Of a stretch of 64,000 nt of DNA, positions 46,817 through 55,896 are shown piece after piece. The position numbers and the translations under genes are program-made. The notes under the pieces were generated by a model. It made no database searches. It saw nothing but the letters and a program-made list of their open reading frames with translations, and was not told the origin of the DNA. The stretch is from assembly GCA_938038445.1 (NCBI GenBank), contig CALHRZ010000015.1, positions 1 through 64,000 of the forward strand. Direction: 5' to 3'. Positions within the stretch are counted from its first letter, which is position 1. Every line of letters starts with the position of its first letter. The stretch comes from an uncultured bacterium. Lineage in GTDB: Bacteria > Verrucomicrobiota > Kiritimatiellia > CAIKKV01.

Positions 46817-48319
46817 GACATGGGTGGGGGAGGGGGCCAATTCCAACGCCTCGACGGCCGCGAACTGGTACCCGGCCATGGTTCCCACCTCAGGTTGCCA
46901 TATCGTCTTCGACGCATCCAGCGATCGGGAATGTTTTTGGGATCTCAACATCGAACCGGCCTCCTGGACCCAGACGGCCGATTATCGATGGTTTTACTAT
47001 CAGGCGATCGGCCACCGGGGATTTGTGACGATTTATACCCGCTATCCGGGATTCGGCGCTTTTACCAATCTTGCGATTCGTGGGGACTGCGTGCTCGAAG
47101 CGGGCGCATGGACCCATCGGGCGAATCTCGGAACCAATGAGGCCTTTGACCGGCTGGCGGTTACCGTGGACGGTGATTTTCGGCTGGGGACCAATGCCAT
47201 GATCAACGTGATCAATCGGGGGTTCGACAATGCGCGGGGTCCTGGCGCAGGGGTCACTGCCGGGAATCGTGCGACCACGGGTCGTGGCGGTTCCCATGGA
47301 GGGTTGGGCAATTACAACCCCACCTATCAGATCGCAGGCAAAACCTACGGTTCGATCACCGCTCCCGAGATGCTCGGCAGTGGGTCGGCCTCCCGGGGAG
47401 GCGGCGCCGTGCGAATTCATGCCGCCGGTGAACTCGCACTCGAGGGTTCGATCCGTGCCGATTCGACGCGGGGGTACAATCAACCCGAACTCCTGCCGGG
47501 AGGATCGGGAGGATCGGTTTTTTTGAAGGGAGCAACGGCGTCGGGAACGGGTCTTATTACGGCCAATGGAGCCTTAGGATACAACAGCGGAGGCGGCGGC
47601 CGAATTGCGCTCATCCTGACCGAAACGACCCACTTCCCCCCCCTCGTTTTCCGATGTTCCAGTCGGCATCATGCCAACGCCTTGAACGGGGCCGCGGGGA
47701 CGATCTATCTGGAAGGATGGGAAGAAGGGACGCCCGCCCTTCGGCGGCTGATGGTGGACAACCAAGGCGTAGTCGCCCCCGCGCATGCGGTCACCGAACT
47801 CATGCCGACCTATGAAACGTATGATCCTCATCCCTCCATCGGAGGCGAAATCGAAGATGCGGCGCTCGTCATCTCAAACCGCGGGCAAGTCCGATTGTCT
47901 TCCAGCCTCAAGATCGGGGATTTCATCCATTTGGGAACCAACTCTTTCATCGACTTGAACGGTTATACCCTTTTTGTCAAAGCTTCCGAACCACTCGGTG
48001 CGTTTCCGGGGGACTACGGCAACGGAACGGTGGTCAGCAACGGCGGAGCGATTGTCTGGGGAACGGAGGTCGTCGAATTGGCGCTGGTGGTGACAGCGGG
48101 CCCGAACGGGACCATCAGCCGGAGTCCCGACTCGACCAACAATCTCTATGCGTTCGGAACAGATGTCGAAGTAACGGCCCATCCCGATCCGGGCTATGCG
48201 TTCCTCTACTGGGAGGGGGACGTGCCCACCAATGCCAGCCGTTCCGACAACCCGATTTGGGTTCCGGTGGATCAGGAACGAACCCTTCGGGCCCTCTTTG
48301 CCAGTACGACCCCCGGCGT
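46817..48319 (+). repeat. Repeat unit 2 of the giant protein
   Basis: Begins at RTWVGEGANSNASTAANWYP and repeats the same order: DLNIEPASWTQT, TRYPGFGAFTNL, RGPGAGVT, GGGGRIALILT, then the module GYAFLYWEGDVPTNASRSDN. Confidence 0.8.
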
Positions 48320-49559
48320 GCATACGTGGATTGGGGACGGCACGAACAAACTGGCCAGCAATCCCGAGAACTGGTATCCCAACCAGACCCCCACCTCGGG
48401 GGTGCATCTTGTTTTGGACGGCACCAGTGTGAAGGAATTGCATTGGGACCTCGACATCGAAGTGGGGTCCTGGACCCAGACGGAAGGCTTTGAGTCCTAT
48501 TACACGCCGGCCGAAGGCTATCGGGGATGGGTCGTCTTCATGACCCGGTACCCGGGTCAGGGTTCTTTTACCAATTTGTACATTCGGGGCGACTGCATCT
48601 TGCAAGGCGGGACGTGGACCCACCCGGCCAATACCGGCGATACCCAAGAGGTGGATCGTCTTTCCGTTTCCATTGGCGGCGACTTTTTCCTGGCATCGAA
48701 TGCGGTGATCGACGTTCGAAATCGCGGGTTTGATGCCTATCGAGGCCCTGGCGCGGCCTTGACGGGTCAACGATCCGCTACCGCACGGGGCGCTTCTCAT
48801 GGAGGGATGGGCAACTTCCAGCAGGGGTACGCGGCGCCTGCTCCGACTTACGGTTCCCTTGCGCATCCGATTTCTCTAGGGAGCGGGGGAGCAGGGCGGG
48901 GAGGGGGCGCTGTGCACCTTGTTATCCAAAGAGGGGCGTTGATCTACGGGCAGATTCTGGCGGATGCCGTGGGTCCGACCACGATGAACGACGGGGCTTC
49001 GGGTGGATCCATCTATCTGGTTTGCGATTCCCTGTCGGGGACCGGTCTTCTGAGCGCCTGCGGGGCGGCGGGTTATCATTGCGGCGGCGGCGGGCGGATC
49101 GCCGTGGCGCTCCAGAACAGCGATTCCTTCGGCAACGTGGTCATACGCGCCTTCGGAGCGACCCACTCCTCCTTCAACAGCGCGGCAGGAACGGTCTATC
49201 TGGAAACTCGTATGCAAGGCGTTCCCGTTCTTCAGAACGTCGTTTTGGACAACAACCTCATTGCAACCCCCGTCTATGTGTTGACCGAATTTCCGCCTTC
49301 GGCGGACACGGAGCCTCTCGACTGGCCTTCCATACGGCTGCGAATTCTCCGTTCGGCTCGCGGGGGGCTGACGGTTCCCAGCTTGCGAATCCGGGATCTT
49401 GAATGGGTGGATGCGTCCGCCCGTCTTCATCTTCAAGGAAACATCCTCCATGTCCGCTCGCTCTATCATCCGTTTACCGATGGGGCAGAGGGCACCGTGG
49501 TCCTCTTAGACGGCGGCGAACTCCTCTGGGCCAAGGCCGGCACCATCATGATCGTGCGT
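48320..49559 (+). repeat. Repeat unit 3 of the giant protein, lacking the final InlB-like module
   Basis: Begins at HTWIGDGTNKLASNPENWYP, with DLDIEVGSWTQT, TRYPGQGSFTNL, RGPGAALT and GGGGRIAVALQ. It ends soon after DGGELLWAKAGT, before any third InlB-like module. Confidence 0.8.
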
Positions 49560-49593
49560 TGAGAGGGGAATGAGGACCCTGAAAAGCGCGGCG

Positions 49594-49622
49594 TTGACAA
49601 TGGGGATCGTGTTTTCTATGAT
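49594..49622 (+). promoter_or_regulatory. tRNA-Tyr promoter
   Basis: A perfect -35 TTGACA (49594-49599) and TATGAT (49617-49622, five of six) are separated by 17 bases. The expected start site lies about 17 bases before the mature tRNA 5' end. Confidence 0.85.
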
Positions 49623-49645
49623 TCTCCCGTTTTGACCGCAGGCAC

Positions 49646-49730
49646 GGTGGGGTACCGAAGTGGTCAACCGGGGCAGACTGTAAATCTGCTGGCTTTGCCT
49701 TCGAAGGTTCGAGTCCTTCCCCCACCACCA
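49646..49730 (+). tRNA. tRNA-Tyr (GTA anticodon)
   Basis: The acceptor strand GGTGGGG (49646-49652) pairs with CCCCACC (49720-49726), followed by discriminator A and an encoded CCA end. The anticodon stem GCAGA/TCTGC encloses loop CTGTAAA, with anticodon GTA at 49680-49682. The long variable arm typical of bacterial class II tRNA-Tyr precedes the T-arm GAAGG-TTCGAGT-CCTTC. It is 85 bases long including CCA. Confidence 0.95.
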
Positions 49731-49739
49731 CAGCCGTGG

Positions 49740-51428
49740 ATGGTTTCGATGCGATGGATCGTGCAGGGAATTCTGGTCCTCACCCTGGCGTTGACGCTGG
49801 TGTATGGCCTGGCCAGCAATTTCGATTTTCTTTTCGAAGATCAGTCCCATCTTGCGGCTTTTCCACGCCAGCCTAGCCCAGAGGATTATCATTCCTTGTG
49901 GCGGCAACCCACGTCTTGTTTGGAGCGGACTTGGCGGCCCATCGCGCAGGCGACCCTCCTGGTGCAGCGGGGTGCTTCCGGCCTTCAGGATGCCTGGCCC
50001 TACCGGTTGTTTAACGTGTTCCTTCTCGGTCTGGCCGGTGTTCTGGCTGGTGCTCTCTTCCGATTGCCTCCTTTTGAATTCCGCCGGATCCCTCTGATTC
50101 TCGGGATGCTGGGATGGGTTTTCCATCCCACGGCTACGGGGACGATTTACCGCATCGTGGCTGGGCGTGAGGTATTGCTTATGACGGTATTTGCGTTGGC
50201 GTCGCTCCTGCTCTATTTTCGCGGAGGTTTTTTCCCGCGCATCGGAGCTCTCCTGTTTTTTGGGCTGGCGCTCGGCTCGCACGAGATGGCATGGACATTG
50301 CCCCTCCTGATCGCGGCGGGGGAAGGGATCAAGCTTTCGACCCTCCCGTCCCGGCGGGAGGAATTTCGTAGGGATTCCACGCCCTTGGAATTCCAAAGCC
50401 GTTTCTATTTTTGGATGTCTTGGTTCTGGGTGGGGGCTTTTTTTGTTCTGTTGGGCTTCTACTTTATTTTCCGCATCCGTGTCTTGGAAGGCATGGAAAT
50501 GGAATGGCGACCGGAACGAATGCCGTGGCGGTCCTTCCTGTATGGAGTTCAAACGACCTTTCTCCCGTTTCGCGAAGTGTTGCATCAGCCGACGTGGCCG
50601 GTGTGGTGGTCCGGGTGGCGTCTGTTCGGCGCCTTGTGGATGGTTGCGGGCTTGATTGCGCTCTGCGTTTTTTGTCTTTTCCGGACCGATCTGACGCCCA
50701 TGTGGGGGCGGAGCGAAGAGAGGCGGCGGTTGCTCTTTTGGGCGATCTGGTTTTTCCTGTGGGCTCCTTCCCTGGCGACGGCCTGGACATCGCAGCCGGC
50801 CTTTGATGAGTTGAATGTTTGGCCGGCTAGTTTGGCCGTGTTCGGGGTGCTGGCCTGGGTTGGAACGCGAGTGTGGTCTGAAATCGCTTTCCGGCAGGAA
50901 GGATGGGTGCTGGGAATCAGTCTGATTGTGGTGCTCATGGCAATGAGTTTCAGCCGGCGTGTGGAACATCGGTCCGACTCCGACTACGTTGCGCATTGGG
51001 GCCGCCGCGATCCGGGGGCGGCCGTTCGGTTGGAACAGCAAGGGCAAGCGTTTTCGAAAAAGGGTCAATGGGAGGAAGCGGAATTGCGTATTCGCCGGGC
51101 GCTGATGTTGAAGCCCGAAGACCGCGCCCTTCAGAGGTTTCGGCGGGATGCACTGGTTCGGCGAGGGCGTCTGGAAGAGGCGTTGGTTCTTGCGCGCGAT
51201 ATTGCCCGAGAAGGGGAAGATGCCGACCGGGAGCTTTTGGCCGATCTCCTGATGGAGGCGGGACGCGTCCGGGAGGCTTCGGATCTCTATACAATCCTTC
51301 TGGAAAAAAGTCCGGACAGCATTTCTCTTCGACAAAAGCTGGAGCGTGCCCTCTCTGCCGAGCAAGAAGCTCCTGCGTCGACACCCCCCCCAAGAATTGG
51401 GGAATCCTCCTCTGGCCCAGCCGGCTAG
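49740..51428 (+). CDS. Multi-spanning membrane protein with C-terminal TPR repeats
   Basis: A 562-residue protein. The first ~400 residues have about nine to ten hydrophobic helices (for example VQGILVLTLALTLVYGLAS and RFYFWMSWFWVGAFFVLL). The C-terminal ~150 residues are TPR-like: AVRLEQQGQAFSKKGQWEEAE, then LKPEDRALQRFRRDALVRRG and DLLMEAGRVREASDLY. The layout recalls TMTC/ArnT-like proteins, but no glycosyltransferase motif is clear. ATG 49740 is ten bases after the tRNA CCA end and has no obvious ribosome binding site; the upstream part of the open frame lies in the tRNA. It may share the tRNA promoter. Confidence 0.75.
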   Translation: MVSMRWIVQGILVLTLALTLVYGLASNFDFLFEDQSHLAAFPRQPSPEDYHSLWRQPTSCLERTWRPIAQATLLVQRGASGLQDAWPYRLFNVFLLGLAGVLAGALFRLPPFEFRRIPLILGMLGWVFHPTATGTIYRIVAGREVLLMTVFALASLLLYFRGGFFPRIGALLFFGLALGSHEMAWTLPLLIAAGEGIKLSTLPSRREEFRRDSTPLEFQSRFYFWMSWFWVGAFFVLLGFYFIFRIRVLEGMEMEWRPERMPWRSFLYGVQTTFLPFREVLHQPTWPVWWSGWRLFGALWMVAGLIALCVFCLFRTDLTPMWGRSEERRRLLFWAIWFFLWAPSLATAWTSQPAFDELNVWPASLAVFGVLAWVGTRVWSEIAFRQEGWVLGISLIVVLMAMSFSRRVEHRSDSDYVAHWGRRDPGAAVRLEQQGQAFSKKGQWEEAELRIRRALMLKPEDRALQRFRRDALVRRGRLEEALVLARDIAREGEDADRELLADLLMEAGRVREASDLYTILLEKSPDSISLRQKLERALSAEQEAPASTPPPRIGESSSGPAG

Positions 51429-51442
51429 AAAAAGGAAGTGAG

Positions 51443-51471
51443 TTGCCATTCTGCATGCTTTTCGATATGTT
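51443..51471 (+). promoter_or_regulatory. Candidate promoter of the EPS export operon
   Basis: TTGCCA (51443-51448, five of six) and TATGTT (51466-51471, four of six) are separated by 17 bases. The GTG of the Wza-like gene is 27 bases further on, preceded by GAGGAAAGG. Confidence 0.5.
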
Positions 51472-51497
51472 CTTTGCATTGAGGAAAGGGACCCAGG

Positions 51498-52478
51498 GTG
51501 AATCGTGACAGACCATTTTGCGGAACAGCCCTTGCAGGTTTGTGTTTGATCATGGGTTTCAACGGTTGCCAGACCGTTCGGCATGGGGACGTTGAAATTG
51601 TTGTTTTGGGAGACGGTGCCGGTTCCGAGGAGAGAATCGAAGAGGTTGACCACAACGTTTTGTCCCTCGAAAATTCGGTTGTTTCAGCCGAGGAAACCGG
51701 TCTTCTAAGAACAGGAGAAGAGACCTCTTCAGAAGCGTCGGGATCGGAGAAAGCGAAGCGAGCGGCGCCGCAACCCAGCAAGCGGCGCGGGTGGTGGCCT
51801 CTGTGGGGAAGGGGAGAAGAACCGCAGTCGGCTGGGGACGTGTCTTCGCCCGGCGCGGCAGCCCCGGAACCGGGCGACGAGGAACGTGAAAAAGCGTTGG
51901 CCGAACAATTGAGCGCCGAACAACCCACCGAATGGTTCGCGCCGGACGGCTCTCCTTATCTTCGGCCGGGTTTTTCCATTAAAGTTTCGGTAATTGCCGG
52001 CGGAATCGTCGAAGTGCCCGAGATGATACGGATTGTTTCGGACAAAAGCACGATTACCTTACCCTTGGTCGGACGGATTGAATGCCATAACATGACGATC
52101 CGGACACTCGTTGATCGGCTGACGGAGGAATATTCGCGATTTTTGAAAGAACCCAATGTTTCCGTGGACTATGTTTATGAAGGGAGGGCCGGTGAAGTTT
52201 CCCCCTGGGGGTGGGTATCGGTTTATGGAGCCGTCAACAGCCCGGGGCGGATCAATATTCCCCCTTCGCGGGACCTCAGTCTGAGCCGGGCCATTCAATT
52301 TGCCGGCGGGCTCAACCGGGTGGCCCGTGAAACCGATATTCGTATCTGGCGGCGAACATCCGAGGGTCCTAAAAAAATTGTGATTAATTTGCTGGACATT
52401 GCCAAGCGGGGTATAATAGAAAAAGACTTGAAATTGGAACCGGGAGATATCATATTCGTTCCCGAAAGTGTTTGGTAG
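51498..52478 (+). CDS. Wza-like polysaccharide export lipoprotein
   Basis: 326 residues. A lipoprotein signal ends in FNGC with Cys24. A long hydrophilic, low-complexity linker (to about residue 145) precedes the Poly_export domain (YLRPGFSIKVSVI; LVGRIECHNMTIRTLVDRL; LKEPNVSVDYV) and an SLBB-type segment (SVYGAVNSPGRINIPPSRDL, LSRAIQFAGGLN), ending LKLEPGDIIFVPE. These proteins form the outer-membrane export channel with a Wzc-like partner, present at 55897. The linker is longer than in E. coli Wza, and the final C-terminal helix of Wza is absent. Confidence 0.88.
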   Translation: MNRDRPFCGTALAGLCLIMGFNGCQTVRHGDVEIVVLGDGAGSEERIEEVDHNVLSLENSVVSAEETGLLRTGEETSSEASGSEKAKRAAPQPSKRRGWWPLWGRGEEPQSAGDVSSPGAAAPEPGDEEREKALAEQLSAEQPTEWFAPDGSPYLRPGFSIKVSVIAGGIVEVPEMIRIVSDKSTITLPLVGRIECHNMTIRTLVDRLTEEYSRFLKEPNVSVDYVYEGRAGEVSPWGWVSVYGAVNSPGRINIPPSRDLSLSRAIQFAGGLNRVARETDIRIWRRTSEGPKKIVINLLDIAKRGIIEKDLKLEPGDIIFVPESVW

Positions 52479-52507
52479 TTCGGACTGGCCAACGGAGTGG
52501 GGTAGTT

Positions 52508-53812
52508 GTGAAAACCACAAGCCAAAAAAAAATTGGATTTTCTATCCTTCCGATGATTCTTATGCTCGCACTGGGGTTTGGAGCTCAGGCGGCCATATCA
52601 GCGCCCGGAAGCGGCATCCGAATTGAGGGCTTCAAGATTAGCCCCTTTGTGGAAGCTTCAGCGGGGTATGACAGTCAAGCTTGGTTGGGTTCGGGTAAAA
52701 ATCAGGAAATTTTGCCCGACGGAACATTTGCTCAGAAGGATACCGATGACGTATTTGCTCAGTTTACCGTGGGTCTTGGGATCGGTCCATCAACCTCTCT
52801 TCGGCCGGAATGGGATGTTCGATTGAGAGGGTGGTATGATCACCGTGTTTACAATGACCTGAGCGAAATTGATTATGATGCCTTTACCGCGGAAGGGACG
52901 GTTCGATATTGGCCCGAATCGGATAAATACCGCCTGACCGTTGGCGGAAAATTCAGGAGCCTTCAGGACTACGAACGGGTTCCATCCAGCGCGGTCCAAA
53001 CGATGCCGGCTGAAATGCCCCTTCCTTATGTGGAGGATCGGTCCGACCGCCTCAAGAGAAACAATTTGACCGGCTTTGGAGATCTTCAATGGACCGCGCT
53101 TTCCAAAACTGAATTCACTCTGGGCGGATCGGTGGAATCCACCGATTACGACGGAACCAACGTTTACGACAACTGGAATTGGACGCTGCGGGGCGACGCA
53201 GGGTATCGTTTTTCGGAGAAAACATCCTTTTTTGCTCAGATGAACTATCGCCGTCTTATTTCGGACTCTTTTTCCAAGGACGTTCCCGTTGTGAGCTTTC
53301 GCGCCGGTTTTCGCACTCGACCCCTAGTGAAAGTGGATTACAAGATCGGAATAGGCGCCAAGACTTATGAATATGCGGTGGATTCTCAGGCGAGCGCCTA
53401 TGACCGGAAATGGGACTGGGACGTGGATGGGCAGTTGAACTGGAGAGCCCGGGAGAACCTGAGCATCTTTGGGCGGGCGTGGACCGATGTTCAGCCGGCT
53501 ACGACGGTTCGGGAAGTCACGCGGCGAACCTATGCCGGCCAGGCGGGCTTCAATTACGCGTTTCTGCGACGGCTCAGTGGGATCGGGTCCGTCACCTATC
53601 GCTATGACGATTATGATTTTCCAATCGAGTATCCTGGCCAACTGAGGCAGGAGTATGCCGAGCTGCTTCAGTTTTCCGGCCGTCTGGTGCTGGCCCCTGT
53701 TGTCAATACCTTCTGGAAACTGTTTGTGGAAACAACCTACGAACGGGGTGACAACGATCTCGATCAATATGACCAGTGGGTCGTCTTGGTCGGGGCGTCG
53801 CTATGGTACTGA
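52508..53812 (+). CDS. BBP2-type outer-membrane beta-barrel protein
   Basis: 434 residues with a signal peptide (FSILPMILMLALGFGAQAA) and alternating amphipathic strands ending in aromatics, such as WDVRLRGWYDHRVYNDL, YRLTVGGKFRSLQDYE and FTLGGSVESTDYDGTN, closing with WVVLVGASLWY, a typical barrel end. It resembles the BBP2 family found next to Wza genes in exosortase/EPS loci, where it may replace or help the secretin. GTG 52508 was chosen because GGAGTGG lies seven bases upstream. Confidence 0.8.
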   Translation: MKTTSQKKIGFSILPMILMLALGFGAQAAISAPGSGIRIEGFKISPFVEASAGYDSQAWLGSGKNQEILPDGTFAQKDTDDVFAQFTVGLGIGPSTSLRPEWDVRLRGWYDHRVYNDLSEIDYDAFTAEGTVRYWPESDKYRLTVGGKFRSLQDYERVPSSAVQTMPAEMPLPYVEDRSDRLKRNNLTGFGDLQWTALSKTEFTLGGSVESTDYDGTNVYDNWNWTLRGDAGYRFSEKTSFFAQMNYRRLISDSFSKDVPVVSFRAGFRTRPLVKVDYKIGIGAKTYEYAVDSQASAYDRKWDWDVDGQLNWRARENLSIFGRAWTDVQPATTVREVTRRTYAGQAGFNYAFLRRLSGIGSVTYRYDDYDFPIEYPGQLRQEYAELLQFSGRLVLAPVVNTFWKLFVETTYERGDNDLDQYDQWVVLVGASLWY

Positions 53813-53832
53813 GTGTGATGAGGAGGTGGGAT

Positions 53833-54414
53833 ATGAAACGCATGTGGATCCTGTTGGTCCTCTTGGCAGTGACGGCGGGACTGTTGAATGCCCAGGAGGG
53901 TATGCCTGAGAGTGCGGAAGCGCGTTCGGCGCGCGAAACAGCCGCGCGGATCATGGCGATCGAAGACGATACCGCGGCAGGCGAGGCGTTGGCGGAGGCA
54001 ATTCGGCAGATTGTGAGCGATCCGGAACGGAATGAGTCAGGGGAAGCGGAACTGATTCTGGCCTATATTCTCCAGACCGATTCTACCCGTGCGATGCGAA
54101 TCATTCCTACAGCCTTCCGAGCATTGGTCGGGCAGATTCCCCTTGCGGCGTTTCAGCGGTTGGCTGCCGCTGCGCTGGCCGCGGCAGGACCTTCTGCTGC
54201 TTCGGCACTGACTCAAGCGTTGCTCGATGCCTTGGAAGGGCAATCCCGTTGGGCCGCCGCGGTTCTGTTTGCGGCGAAGGATGCACAGGGAGCCCTTCCG
54301 CCTGTGCTGTATCAGACGCTTGTTCAACTTTCCTCCGTTGTTCTGCCTCCGGTGGTTGTGCCGAAGCAACCTCCTCCCCCTCCTCCCCCCCCTCCTCCTT
54401 ATAAAGGACAGTAA
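53833..54414 (+). CDS. Small exported protein with polyproline tail, unknown function
   Basis: A 193-residue protein I do not recognise. It has a clear signal peptide (MWILLVLLAVTAGLLNAQEG), a helical alanine-rich body (AAARIMAIEDDTA-type sequence) and a C-terminal run of ten prolines just before YKGQ. AGGAGGTGGG upstream fixes ATG 53833. It lies 20 bases after the beta-barrel gene and before the O-antigen ligase, so a role in EPS export or assembly is likely but unspecified. Confidence 0.75.
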   Translation: MKRMWILLVLLAVTAGLLNAQEGMPESAEARSARETAARIMAIEDDTAAGEALAEAIRQIVSDPERNESGEAELILAYILQTDSTRAMRIIPTAFRALVGQIPLAAFQRLAAAALAAAGPSAASALTQALLDALEGQSRWAAAVLFAAKDAQGALPPVLYQTLVQLSSVVLPPVVVPKQPPPPPPPPPPYKGQ

Positions 54415-54446
54415 GCCGAATCAGACGGCGGGAGAAACGGTTCCGC

Positions 54447-55883
54447 ATGCTTTTTTTTGTTGCCCTTCTGGTGGTGTGGCCTGTCTGGCTAAGAGGGGGA
54501 ACTCGTCCGGAACTGATGGGCCCTGTGCCATGGCTCACATTGGCGGCGTTGGGCAGTGCTCTGTTCTGGCCTGACCGGGAGAGGATGGAAAATGCAAAAG
54601 CGGCCCGAATGCGGGTTATGCATGACTTTTTTTCTGACCCCTTCCTTTATATAGCGCTAGCTTTTCTGCTTCTTCTCGCTCTTCAGGCGTGGAATGGTCC
54701 TCGGGAATTAGCTTGGAATTCAAATTTGGGGTACTGGTTTTTTGCTCCTCCTCCCCATCCCAACCTTCCGGTTTTCAGCATACAGCCCTCGGAAGCAGTC
54801 GAAATGCTTCTTTGGTTCGGCCCCGCCATCGCCATCGTTCTGGCCATCCGACACGGATTTTCCAGGGATCGGAAGGCCGATCTTCTCCGCCTTCTGGCCG
54901 TCAATGCCGCATGGGTCGCGGGGGTTGGGCTCATCCAGCAGGCGTTTCGCGCACCCGGCATATTTTGGCGGGGAAAGGCAGAAGTTCCCTTTTTTGCCAC
55001 CTTCGGCTATCCCAATCACGCCGGTGCATTTTTTGTCCTCGCCTCCATTCTCAGTGGAGGGCTGCTCATCCGGGAGCTCAATCATGAGGATGGCGGCGAA
55101 AATATCGGTTGGGCCCTTCCGACCCTTGTCATCAATTTGATGGGCGCCCTTTTTTGCCGCAGCCGGGCCGCCATTCTCATGGCGGCGTTCCTTGCTTTGG
55201 CGGGGAGCAGTTATGCCTTGCGCCGCCTGCGCGGGCGCTACACGACTGCAGGACGAGCGGCTGTGACCGTCTGCCTGGCAGCCGTGCTGGCGACGGCCAC
55301 CTTTGTGTTCGTCCGGGTTCCAGGCAACGTGGTGAAGGAGGAATGGAAAGGAACAACCTTGGAGAATGTCAAATCGCGGGTGGAACGGAGGGGCGATCCC
55401 TATCTCGAAGCTGCCTGGCAGATTTGGCGCGACCATTCCTGGTTTGGTGTGGGCGGTTGGGGGTACCGACATTTCCTCCCTCTTTTCGTCGTGCCGGATA
55501 ATCCTCGGAGGATTTTTCCAGATGGAGCGGCCAATGTTCATAACGATCCGTTGCAGTTCCTCGTTGAGTTTGGTTCGATCGGTGCGGGTCTTTTGGCCGT
55601 TGCCGTTGGATTGCTCCTCCGCCCGGCCTTTCGAACTCTTTCTTCTCTCGCCCGGCGGCGGCGCGAAGGAGAAAGCCGTTCCTTGCTCTATCGAATTCCT
55701 CCTTTAGGGTTGGCCCTGTTGGTGGGGCCTGCGACCATTTTTGCTTATAGCTTCACCGATCTGCCGTTTCGAAGTCCTGCCGTCCTGTGGCTCTGGTTCG
55801 TTATGCTGGCTTGCGCGCCCGATTTTCTCGCGCACAAACATAGCGGCCAGGAAAACATTGCGATCAACCCTGGCAAACGATAG
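54447..55883 (+). CDS. O-antigen ligase / polymerase family membrane protein (Wzy_C)
   Basis: 478 residues with about ten to twelve membrane helices. The periplasmic segment holds ATFGYPNHAGAFFVLASIL and, later, DHSWFGVGGWGYRHFLPLF followed by AANVHNDPLQFLVEFGSIG. The pattern of a conserved G-x-G-x-x-x-F and H-N-x-x-L is typical of WaaL/Wzy_C proteins. Together with the Wzy-like protein at 6250 it gives the locus two polymerase/ligase candidates. Its job may be polymerisation or attachment of the chain. Confidence 0.85.
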   Translation: MLFFVALLVVWPVWLRGGTRPELMGPVPWLTLAALGSALFWPDRERMENAKAARMRVMHDFFSDPFLYIALAFLLLLALQAWNGPRELAWNSNLGYWFFAPPPHPNLPVFSIQPSEAVEMLLWFGPAIAIVLAIRHGFSRDRKADLLRLLAVNAAWVAGVGLIQQAFRAPGIFWRGKAEVPFFATFGYPNHAGAFFVLASILSGGLLIRELNHEDGGENIGWALPTLVINLMGALFCRSRAAILMAAFLALAGSSYALRRLRGRYTTAGRAAVTVCLAAVLATATFVFVRVPGNVVKEEWKGTTLENVKSRVERRGDPYLEAAWQIWRDHSWFGVGGWGYRHFLPLFVVPDNPRRIFPDGAANVHNDPLQFLVEFGSIGAGLLAVAVGLLLRPAFRTLSSLARRRREGESRSLLYRIPPLGLALLVGPATIFAYSFTDLPFRSPAVLWLWFVMLACAPDFLAHKHSGQENIAINPGKR

Positions 55884-55896
55884 AATATCCGCTCAT

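Larger units (their letters stand above)
45240..49562 (+). pseudogene. Giant secreted triple-repeat beta-rich protein interrupted by one in-frame TGA
   Basis: From ATG 45240, with an excellent AAGGAGG site, the frame encodes a signal peptide (MLAIGILGGLIAGSGQSA), then repeat 1, but stops at TGA 45378-45380. The same frame continues without another stop to 49562, 1441 codons in all. The TGA falls exactly where repeat 2 has Trp (STAANWYP) and repeat 3 has ENWYP. Three ~490-residue repeats carry a glycine-rich beta-helix-like part (RGPGAGV, ASHGGMG, GGGGRIAV); the first two are followed by a divergent InlB B-repeat-like module (GYAFLYWEGDVPTNASRSDN). It may be a fresh pseudogene, a sequencing error or recoded. 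No PEP-CTERM tail is seen. Confidence 0.75.

Noticed and set aside
49506-51653. 715-codon minus-strand open frame
   Set aside because: It runs through the tRNA-Tyr and is antisense to a membrane protein with clear helices and TPRs; its product is low-complexity, rich in Arg, Pro and Gln.
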